From an uncultured Verrucomicrobia subdivision 3 bacterium (GTDB lineage: Bacteria > Verrucomicrobiota > Verrucomicrobiae > Limisphaerales > UBA11358): a DNA stretch of 23,445 bases. Location: contig CAINDH010000139.1 of NCBI GenBank assembly GCA_903847285.1, forward strand, positions 1-23,445, given 5' to 3'. The position numbers were made by a program, and so were the translations under genes. Positions 1 to 6,018 of this stretch are shown here, piece after piece (position 1 is the stretch's first letter; every line of letters begins with the position of its first letter). The notes under the pieces were generated by a model. The model searched no databases and was not told where the DNA came from. It saw only the letters and a list, made by a program, of their open reading frames with translations.

Positions 1-12
1 AAAAAATTTTTT

Positions 13-82
13 AATGATACGGCGACCACCGAGATCTACACATAGAGGCACACTCTTTCCCTACACGACGCTCTTCCGATCT
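13..82 (+). other. Illumina P5 / Read-1 adapter contamination
   Basis: The stretch matches the known Illumina dual-index P5 construct: the P5 flow-cell segment (13-41), an 8-base index ATAGAGGC (42-49), and the Read-1 primer segment ending in CTCTTCCGATCT (50-82). This is library-construction sequence, not genome. The 12 bases before it (1-12, six A then six T) cannot be assigned and are probably also artefactual. Genomic sequence therefore begins at about 83. Any reading frame that starts in or crosses 1-82 should be ignored. Positions 83-200 hold nothing recognisable beyond the 3' flank of the minus-strand protease gene. Confidence 0.98.
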
Positions 83-200
83 GTTGTTTTCCCCACACCA
101 GACATTTCCCTCGGGTGAGGAAGAACCGTTCGACAGCCTTGGGCAAAAACCTGTGGCTGGAAAGGCGAAACCCTATTCAAATGCTGAACGGCATCAAAAA

Positions 201-2840
201 CTACTCGGCCTTCACGCGGAAGAATTCGTTCGTTGCACTTCCAATCGGAATGCTGCGCGTCATGGAGCCTTGAACGCCAGTCAGGTTGGTGAACGGTGGA
301 AAACTCGCCCATGTCGCCGGGTATAGTCGAGGCGTGGATTCAATCGTATAGTGCGCGGCGCTGACGGCGGGCCAGGTGAGGGAGAAATTTCCGTTCGTCA
401 CCACGGCGCTGACGGCGGGCGGCGGATTGCTGATGGTGTAAGTGAACGTAGAAATTGGCCCGATGCTGGCGACGGAATTTCCCGGCATGAGTTTAATGAT
501 GACCGTTTTGTTTTTGGGCACGCCGGTGTGGTAGATGGTGAGCGGGATGTTGAACGGCGTGGGCGTGAAGCCGCCGTAGAAATTGATGATGCCGCCGTGC
601 ATTTTGTAATCCACGCCGTATTCAGCGGTGCTGCTGTCGTCGATGGTGTAGGGAAACGATTGCGGGCCGGGCCAATTCGAAAAACTAGGAGGCAGCGTCA
701 TCACCACGGGAATGTTGACCGTGCCTACGGTGTCGTCGCTGTTCGTGCCACTCGACGTGAAGCCGGTCAGCGGCATCGCGCCGGGAACGTCCACGAAGAA
801 TGAGAGCGAGAGCACGTCATCCACCACGGTGTAGGGCTTGGGAAAATCGGCGGTGACGGTGTAAGCCGGATTCGTCGCGGTGGCCGTCAGCGTTACAAGC
901 GAACCATCGGGGACGTTCAACTGCCAACCGCCGTTGGAAACGATGACGCTGTGCGAGCCATCGCTCACGGTGAGCGTGCCATCGGTCGGGCTGTCGTAGC
1001 CGCGGCCGGCAACATACACGCCGCCGGAAATGGTGCGAGTGGCACGCACGCGGGTGAAGTTCACGCCGGTCAAGCCAGCCGCGCCCACGTAGTTCGTGCT
1101 GATCACAAAGCCACTTGAGTTCGTGAACGTGTAGCCCTGGCACATGACCGTGAGCTTGTAGAAAACGTTGGTGACGGGAACGGCGATGAGATATTTCCCG
1201 TCGGCCGCAGTCACGCTTGAGCCGGCAAAGGTCGCTGAGCCATAAGCCACGCCCGAAAGGTAATTATTCACGATGGCACCGGCGAGCGGGTTGCCTAGTT
1301 CGTCCTTCACCGTCCCGCTCAAAGTTGCGGGGGCGGTCAAGCCGTTGGTGATGGTCACCGTCGCCGACAAAGTTTTGGCATGGCCTTTCATGTCGGACAC
1401 CGTGCAGCGGACATAATTGATTCCATTCTGCGTCCAAGTATGAAATCCATTCGTCGCGAACCGCGCATCACTGTTCACGCCGCCGAAGTCCGTGCCGCCG
1501 AGGGTTTGATTGTCATCGAACTCCCAGTAAAACGCCAGCGTGTCGCCATCGGGATCAGTCGCTGCGGCGGTGAAAGTCTGCCCGACACCTGCGCCGACCG
1601 TGAGGTTAGTGGGCGAGAGCGAAAGCGAAGGTGCTTGATTGGCGGGGAACGGACCGAAGTTGACCTGCACGTCCAGCGACTCCGGCGTCGTGCCGCCTTT
1701 TTTTAATGGCGTGATGTGGAGGTTCGCCTCGTTGTCCGAGTAAGTGCGGCCTATTTGAAGCTGTGCATCGTGCATGGTGGCGAAAGTGGCGTTGGTCGGC
1801 CCGCGGCTACCGGGAGTCATATCCCAAAGAATCGTCGCGCCACTCGAAGCGCGCGGCGAATCCGCACCGAAGTGAACTTCCAATCCGCCCTGCGACCACT
1901 TGGCGTCGGGCAGATTCGTGATGGCCTGCCGGAAATCGAGCCAGTAATAGTAGCTCGCATCGCGCGCGACGCGCAGCGCGTAATTTTTCCCCGCATCCAC
2001 CGCGCCTTGGTCAAAGGCGTGGACGCGGTAGAGTCCGGAATTGGTCGTCGTGAGGATGTTGCTGGCCGTGAGCCAGCCGAGTTCGTATTTGAAATACGTA
2101 TTCACGTCGTGGTCAGCCGCAGGGGTGGCGGTGTGGGTGAATTCTTTCCAGCCCATGAGATCATAAACATCGCCGTAGGCGTTGAAAAAATAGGTTCCCG
2201 ATTTCACCGGCGAATAAATCGTGGGACGCGAGTAGCCATTCGCGTGTTGCAAGCCCAGGCAGTGGCCGATTTCATGTGGCAGTGCGTTGAAGTAGTCGAA
2301 GGCGATAACGGTTCGGCCGCCGTCCGACGCCCCGCCGGCCTGACCGGGAACATAGCCCAGCGCTATGATGTCCAAATCGTAGTTCGCGCTTTCGTAGAGT
2401 GCCGCCTGACCGTTTGTCAGGCCGACGGCCCGCGCTTTCGCGCGCGCATCGTCCGCAAGCGAACCTGGATCACCCCAAGCCGTCCACTTGGCGTAAGGCG
2501 TGCCGGCCAGATTGTTCGTGTAGTAATTCGTGGAGACGCCGAGGTTGATGACCGGCAGGATGGTGAAGTCCACCGAGAGCTGGCCGTAAGATTGTTTGAG
2601 GAAGAAATTATTGATCTCCGTGGGCATCGTGCCGTTGGTGAGGTTGTTCCAACCTGTCAGGCCAAAGACATCGGAATTCGTCGGCCCGTTCGCATCCGTG
2701 AAGCGCACGGGAATGACGAGAATTTTTTTGTGACCCTTGGTCCAGGTAGAAGTCGCTTGCGCAGCTCGTCCGAAATCGGTGAGAGTCAGAAACGTCAAAA
2801 TTACAAAGGTCGCGCGAACAATGAAATTACGATTTATCAT
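201..2840 (-). CDS. Secreted M6-like zinc metalloprotease with PKD-like and carboxypeptidase-regulatory-like domains
   Basis: This 879-residue exported protein starts at ATG 2840 with a signal peptide (hydrophobic to about residue 27, ending near GRAAQA). The catalytic region is about residues 35-395. It carries the zincin motif HEIGHCLGLQH (His189, Glu190, His193, third ligand His199) followed by a YDLMGW segment that fits the Met-turn. Layout and the N-terminal 'KKILVIPVRFTD' resemble M6 (immune-inhibitor-A-like) peptidases, which cleave proteins outside the cell. After it come a PKD-like beta domain (about 398-500, with DPDGD), a carboxypeptidase-regulatory-like domain (about 505-600, 'SGTVKDELGNPLAGA'), a second similar fold (about 600-690), and a C-terminal module (about 815-879) ending in EFFRVKAE. 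It is the last gene of a four-gene minus-strand run, 39 bases after the GW-repeat protein. Exact peptidase family is inferred; protease activity is likely, and the substrate is unknown. Confidence 0.85.
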   Translation of the reverse strand: MINRNFIVRATFVILTFLTLTDFGRAAQATSTWTKGHKKILVIPVRFTDANGPTNSDVFGLTGWNNLTNGTMPTEINNFFLKQSYGQLSVDFTILPVINLGVSTNYYTNNLAGTPYAKWTAWGDPGSLADDARAKARAVGLTNGQAALYESANYDLDIIALGYVPGQAGGASDGGRTVIAFDYFNALPHEIGHCLGLQHANGYSRPTIYSPVKSGTYFFNAYGDVYDLMGWKEFTHTATPAADHDVNTYFKYELGWLTASNILTTTNSGLYRVHAFDQGAVDAGKNYALRVARDASYYYWLDFRQAITNLPDAKWSQGGLEVHFGADSPRASSGATILWDMTPGSRGPTNATFATMHDAQLQIGRTYSDNEANLHITPLKKGGTTPESLDVQVNFGPFPANQAPSLSLSPTNLTVGAGVGQTFTAAATDPDGDTLAFYWEFDDNQTLGGTDFGGVNSDARFATNGFHTWTQNGINYVRCTVSDMKGHAKTLSATVTITNGLTAPATLSGTVKDELGNPLAGAIVNNYLSGVAYGSATFAGSSVTAADGKYLIAVPVTNVFYKLTVMCQGYTFTNSSGFVISTNYVGAAGLTGVNFTRVRATRTISGGVYVAGRGYDSPTDGTLTVSDGSHSVIVSNGGWQLNVPDGSLVTLTATATNPAYTVTADFPKPYTVVDDVLSLSFFVDVPGAMPLTGFTSSGTNSDDTVGTVNIPVVMTLPPSFSNWPGPQSFPYTIDDSSTAEYGVDYKMHGGIINFYGGFTPTPFNIPLTIYHTGVPKNKTVIIKLMPGNSVASIGPISTFTYTISNPPPAVSAVVTNGNFSLTWPAVSAAHYTIESTPRLYPATWASFPPFTNLTGVQGSMTRSIPIGSATNEFFRVKAE

Positions 2841-2879
2841 AATAGTATTGTAGTCGGTTTATAATTACAGCATCTCACA

Positions 2880-3758
2880 TCAAGGTGACAGCGGCCGCGC
2901 AGCGCGGATGCGGTAAAAACGGATCGGAGCCTCTTTGTCGGCAAAGGCGCGTGTAGTGATTCCGCCGCTGTCAGGCGCGATGGTTCCAAGCGCACTATCG
3001 CCCCAGATGGTCACGGTCAGATCCGCGCTGCGTTCGATGTGATAAACGCGGTTTGGCGCGCTAGTCCATTGCAGCGTGGCACTCGATCCGCCGGGTGAAA
3101 ACAATTGGCGTGTGATGCGCAAATTGCTGGTAGCGTCGTTAGGATCGGTTCCGGCCAGATACTCCTGCAGGTTGCTCATGCCGTCACCGTCCTGATCGCG
3201 GGTGGCAAACACATTCGTCGCGCCGAAATTTTGCAGCAGCCATGGAATGGGCAAACCGTTCGCCGCGAGCGGACCGGAGTCGAACGAATCCGTCTGCACG
3301 ACGGCGACGGAATTGCTCAAGGAAATCCAGCCGCAGTTCGCGCTGTAAGCATAACCGCTCAATTTGCCGGTGAGCAAATCTACCCGCGCCGCGCCGCTGT
3401 CTTCAAAGTTCACCCAACCGATATTCGCACCGTAAGCATAGCCGCGCAAGTTGCCCGCGCCATCGTGATTCACGCCGAAATCATTCGCGGCAAGATTTTG
3501 ATAGCGAATTTGGTTGGTGGGGCTGCCGCTGCCGAGGCTGATCCAGCCGACGTTGGCGGAATAAATGTAACCGGCGCAGACGTAATCGCCGATGACCGCG
3601 CCGTTGGCGGTATCGCCGCGCCAGTCCACCCAGCCGAGGTTGGCGGCGTAAGCGGATTTATTCGCAGCATCAATCGTCGTGGCGGCAGACACGACGAAGG
3701 CAGAATTAAGAATGATGAATGCAGAAACAAACGCGGTGCAGAGCACTTTGGTTTTCAT
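2880..3758 (-). CDS. Secreted GW-repeat protein with calcium-loop motif and C-terminal tail module
   Basis: This 292-residue exported protein of unknown function starts at ATG 3758 with a signal peptide (MKTKVLCTAF..., cleavage near VVSA). Residues about 35-155 contain four copies of a short motif of the form [YS]-A-N-x-G-W-[VI]-x-[LWF] (AANLGWVDW, SANVGWISL, GANIGWVNF, SANCGWISL), spaced roughly 30-45 residues apart. Next comes an acidic DQDGDGMSNLQEYLAGTDPND segment that looks like a thrombospondin-3/dockerin-type calcium loop. The last about 70 residues (from SSATLQW to RFYRIRA) match the C-terminal module seen on four other exported proteins here. It sits 43 bases after a beta-helix gene and 39 bases before the protease gene, probably in one operon. 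A structural or surface-binding role is an inference; no enzyme motif is visible. Confidence 0.75.
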   Translation of the reverse strand: MKTKVLCTAFVSAFIILNSAFVVSAATTIDAANKSAYAANLGWVDWRGDTANGAVIGDYVCAGYIYSANVGWISLGSGSPTNQIRYQNLAANDFGVNHDGAGNLRGYAYGANIGWVNFEDSGAARVDLLTGKLSGYAYSANCGWISLSNSVAVVQTDSFDSGPLAANGLPIPWLLQNFGATNVFATRDQDGDGMSNLQEYLAGTDPNDATSNLRITRQLFSPGGSSATLQWTSAPNRVYHIERSADLTVTIWGDSALGTIAPDSGGITTRAFADKEAPIRFYRIRAARPLSP

Positions 3759-3801
3759 GATTATATTTGGCTGGGGTTTTCAAATCACCAATCGAATTAT
3801 T

Positions 3802-4160
3802 TCAGAACGAATTGACGTTGTGCGTGGCGACGAGCGGCGTGCCGCCGGATGCTACCCCATGGCAGCCATTAGCGATGAATGCAAACAACCCAGTGCCAGC
3901 GGAAGCAGTTTGGCCAACGCAGCTATTGGCGATGGTGACCGACAACCCAGTGCCTGTGGAAGACTGGCCGAAACAGTTGTTGGCGGTGGTCGCAGACACC
4001 CCGACACCAGCACCGGAACAAATGCCCGAACAGTTATTGGCGGTAATTGCAATCAGCCCGTGACCAGAGCCGGTGCCGGTGCCGGAACAATTGTTGGCGG
4101 TGGTTGCATTTAGCCCCACACCAAAGCCAATGCCCACACCTTTGCAATTGTAAGCGTCTT
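3802..4160 (-). repeat. Protein-level tandem repeat: six Cys-containing beta-helix rungs
   Basis: Within the beta-helix gene the C-terminal coding sequence is an imperfect tandem repeat of about 57-60 bases. It encodes rungs of the pattern [AI]-[AT]-N-[NS]-C-x-G-x(4-6)-G-x-G-[LV]-x-[AV]-x-[TI]. Six rungs are visible at protein level, and DNA conservation is patchy (the 'aacaattgttggcgg'-like segment recurs on the plus strand). The periodicity also opens spurious plus-strand frames, which should not be annotated. Confidence 0.75.
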
Positions 4161-4791
4161 CGGCGACGATGCCAGTGTTGCCACAATTCGCCGCCGAGGA
4201 ATCGGAAACGCTGTCCGCAAAAATACCGTAGCTGCCTGCCTCATAGACCGTGCAATATTCTACAACTGCGGATAACCCGGGTGTCAGGTAAATGCCATGT
4301 TTTAACACGCCCGTCACGGACACGTTTTTCACCCGCACGTTGATGCAATTTCCCGAACTGACAAAGATGCCATAGCCGAAACCGCTGCCGCCAAAAACAA
4401 CCCCGAGCGAATCGTTGGTCACGCTGCTGCTGATATGGCCGTTTGCAATGGCCACGTTCATGCGTCCGCCGCTCAACAGAATGGCAGAATTGGTGGTAGC
4501 CACCGGTTCAGTCGAGGCAATGGAATAGCCATTCAAATCCAGCGTGACGTTGTTGGTCGTAATGGTGATGGCATTGCCGCCCGCCACGGTGAGGTTGCCG
4601 GTCAGATAATACGAGCCGGAGCGCAGGATGTTGTAAGGTGCGGATGAAATTGGGATGCGGGCTTCAATCTGATCCAGCGACTTCATCGTCGGCGCGGGCG
4701 CACTGGACGGGGTCAAGGCACCTTGGCCGAAGACAGAATGAAACGTGAGGAATGAAGCAATGAATGTGGCGAGTTGGAGTTTGGATTTCAT
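3802..4791 (-). CDS. Secreted right-handed parallel beta-helix protein with Cys/Asn-ladder rungs
   Basis: This is an exported protein of 329 residues if it starts at ATG 4791. A TTG three codons upstream at 4800 is the longer alternative; ATG is preferred because the signal peptide (MKSKLQLATFIASF..., cleavage near VFGQ) begins directly there. After the signal comes a 'GALTPSSAPAPTMKSLDQIE' segment shared almost word for word with the next upstream gene. A 'GSYYLTGNLTV... ITITTNNVTLDLNGY' entry into a parallel beta-helix follows, a fold typical of polysaccharide-binding or -cleaving proteins. The C-terminal third is a run of about six 18-20-residue rungs, each with a Cys at the turn (NCKG, NCSG, NCSG, NCFG, SCVG, GCHG). 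No catalytic residues are identifiable. It lies in the putative four-gene operon. Unlike its paralogue it lacks the 'SPWANFSY' ending and finishes at THNVNSF. Confidence 0.8.
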   Translation of the reverse strand: MKSKLQLATFIASFLTFHSVFGQGALTPSSAPAPTMKSLDQIEARIPISSAPYNILRSGSYYLTGNLTVAGGNAITITTNNVTLDLNGYSIASTEPVATTNSAILLSGGRMNVAIANGHISSSVTNDSLGVVFGGSGFGYGIFVSSGNCINVRVKNVSVTGVLKHGIYLTPGLSAVVEYCTVYEAGSYGIFADSVSDSSAANCGNTGIVAEDAYNCKGVGIGFGVGLNATTANNCSGTGTGSGHGLIAITANNCSGICSGAGVGVSATTANNCFGQSSTGTGLSVTIANSCVGQTASAGTGLFAFIANGCHGVASGGTPLVATHNVNSF

Positions 4792-4825
4792 GATTTTCAA
4801 TGGTTGATTTTTTGCGGCTGCGGAA

Positions 4826-5881
4826 TCAGTAAGAAAAGTTCGCCCACGGACTCGTGTTCGTGATCGTGCCGGAGGACGTGATAATGGGGCCGGGCGAATC
4901 AGTAAGGCTCAAGTTAAAGTTACCGGACAGATTGGCGCGCGCAAAATTGCGGACAACCAGATTGCCCGTCGTGCCTAGATTCAAAAATCCGTAAAAGGCA
5001 TTGCTCACCGAAAGATTATCCTCCACCCGGCTGGAGTCGCCGTTGAAATTAAACCCACTGCCGCTGCCGTTCTGGCAAGTATTCTGACTCACGATGCAAC
5101 CACCGCCGAACCTGATCCCAGTCTTGCAGCCATCCACCAGATTGTTGCGGACGATGGAAGAGTTCAGCACCGAAATTGCGTTGTCGGCAGCAACTTTATT
5201 GAGCCTGCAATCTTTCACCACCGCGTCCGAGCCGAGAATGAATCCCGAGTAGCAATTGAAAACGGTGCACGCTTCCACGGTGCAACGGTTGCCGCCGAAC
5301 AGCGCGGTTGCGCCCACGCCATTGGCACCGGAAATTGAGCAGCGCACAAATCGCGAGCCGTCGCCACCGCTCACCGCAGTGGCATTACTCACGTTCGTTA
5401 CCAACACCATTTGCAAATCCTCCAGCAAGGCATTCGTTGCCGGACCGCTGAGAGTAAAATCCACCGCCAACACCCAACTGGTGAGTTGGCCGTTGCGTAT
5501 TTGAATCCGGCCAAGGTTTGGCGTTATCGTGCGGACGGCGACGGCGTTGGCGTTGGCCGCGCCGGCAAGCGTGAAGCCCTTCAAGTCAACCACCACATCG
5601 CTCGCGGCAATGCGAATGCCGTCGAGCGCGCCTGGCACCGCCACATTGCCGGTGAGAAAATACGATCCAGCATTCGTGATCACGAACATCGCACTGCCGT
5701 TGCCCGGCGCGGTGAGCGCGGTGAGCGGCGTGCGCGGCTCAATTTGATCCAATGAACGCATCGTCGGCGCGGGCGCACTGGGCGGCGTGAGCGCACCTTG
5801 GGCGTGCAGAGTTGATAGCTGGGAGTTGATCGTTGATAGAAGAGCTAACGCGAGCGCGGCGAATTGGATTTTGGTTTTCAT
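4826..5881 (-). CDS. Secreted right-handed parallel beta-helix protein (NosD-like fold)
   Basis: This 351-residue exported protein starts at ATG 5881 with a signal peptide (MKTKIQFAALALALLSTI..., cleavage after LHAQ). Residues about 29-50 (GALTPPSAPAPTMRSLDQIE, then PRTP) form an N-terminal signature shared with the next gene. Then follow 'GSYFLTGNVAVPG', 'DVVVDLKGFTL', and a series of beta-helix turns (VRNNLVDGC, VSQNTCQNGS, VEDNLSVSN, VVRNFARANL) to about residue 335, and the ending 'SGTITNTSPWANFSY', which I know as a common ending in this verrucomicrobial family. The fold suggests binding or modification of polysaccharide, but no active site can be assigned. It is the first gene of the minus-strand run, with its promoter presumably in 5882-6018, opposite the sensor kinase. 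Part of its signal peptide is encoded by a short GTTGAT repeat. Confidence 0.82.
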   Translation of the reverse strand: MKTKIQFAALALALLSTINSQLSTLHAQGALTPPSAPAPTMRSLDQIEPRTPLTALTAPGNGSAMFVITNAGSYFLTGNVAVPGALDGIRIAASDVVVDLKGFTLAGAANANAVAVRTITPNLGRIQIRNGQLTSWVLAVDFTLSGPATNALLEDLQMVLVTNVSNATAVSGGDGSRFVRCSISGANGVGATALFGGNRCTVEACTVFNCYSGFILGSDAVVKDCRLNKVAADNAISVLNSSIVRNNLVDGCKTGIRFGGGCIVSQNTCQNGSGSGFNFNGDSSRVEDNLSVSNAFYGFLNLGTTGNLVVRNFARANLSGNFNLSLTDSPGPIITSSGTITNTSPWANFSY

Positions 5882-5944
5882 TCTGGTCTGGTTTTGTTGT
5901 GCGCTACTTTTACTCCCGCCGGTGGCAAACGAAAATAGGGCGGA

Positions 5945-5965
5945 TGACCTAGGTCAATTGACCTA
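5945..5965. promoter_or_regulatory. Overlapping perfect palindromes, candidate operator in divergent promoter region
   Basis: Two perfect inverted repeats overlap here: the 12-mer TGACCTAGGTCA (5945-5956) and the 16-mer TAGGTCAATTGACCTA (5950-5965). Together they give three TGACC(T) half-sites in alternating orientation. They lie between the divergent starts of the beta-helix gene (5881) and the sensor kinase (6019), 53 bases upstream of the kinase start. The embedded TTGACC on either strand resembles a sigma70 -35 box, but no convincing -10 element stands at 16-18 bases on either side. Function as an operator for the neighbouring response regulator is inference. Confidence 0.55.
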
Positions 5966-6018
5966 TTGCCGAAATTTGCCATTTCCCCAGACTCGCGGCT
6001 GTGCGTTATGCTGTGGCC

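Noticed and set aside
61..326. Short reading frames on both strands at the left edge
   Set aside because: One ends inside the adapter and both overlap the 3' end of the protease gene; no recognisable protein features.
1716..2864. 382-residue plus-strand frame opposite the metalloprotease
   Set aside because: It is antisense to a well-supported gene with an intact zinc motif. The Arg/Val/Gly-rich, featureless composition is typical of a shadow frame in GC-rich DNA.
3679..4113. Plus-strand frames with regular Pro/Ala or Gly-rich repeats
   Set aside because: Their periodicity simply mirrors the Cys-rung repeat of the minus-strand beta-helix gene; no start signal or domain.
3802..4160. Possible CRISPR-like or DNA tandem repeat
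   Set aside because: The repeat is imperfect, lacks unique spacers of constant length, stays in reading frame, and encodes regular protein rungs.
5929..5990. Sigma70 promoter built on the TTGACC in the palindrome
   Set aside because: The -35 match is fair, but no -10-like hexamer stands at 16-18 bases. The nearest minus-strand candidate TATTTT is only 14 bases away.
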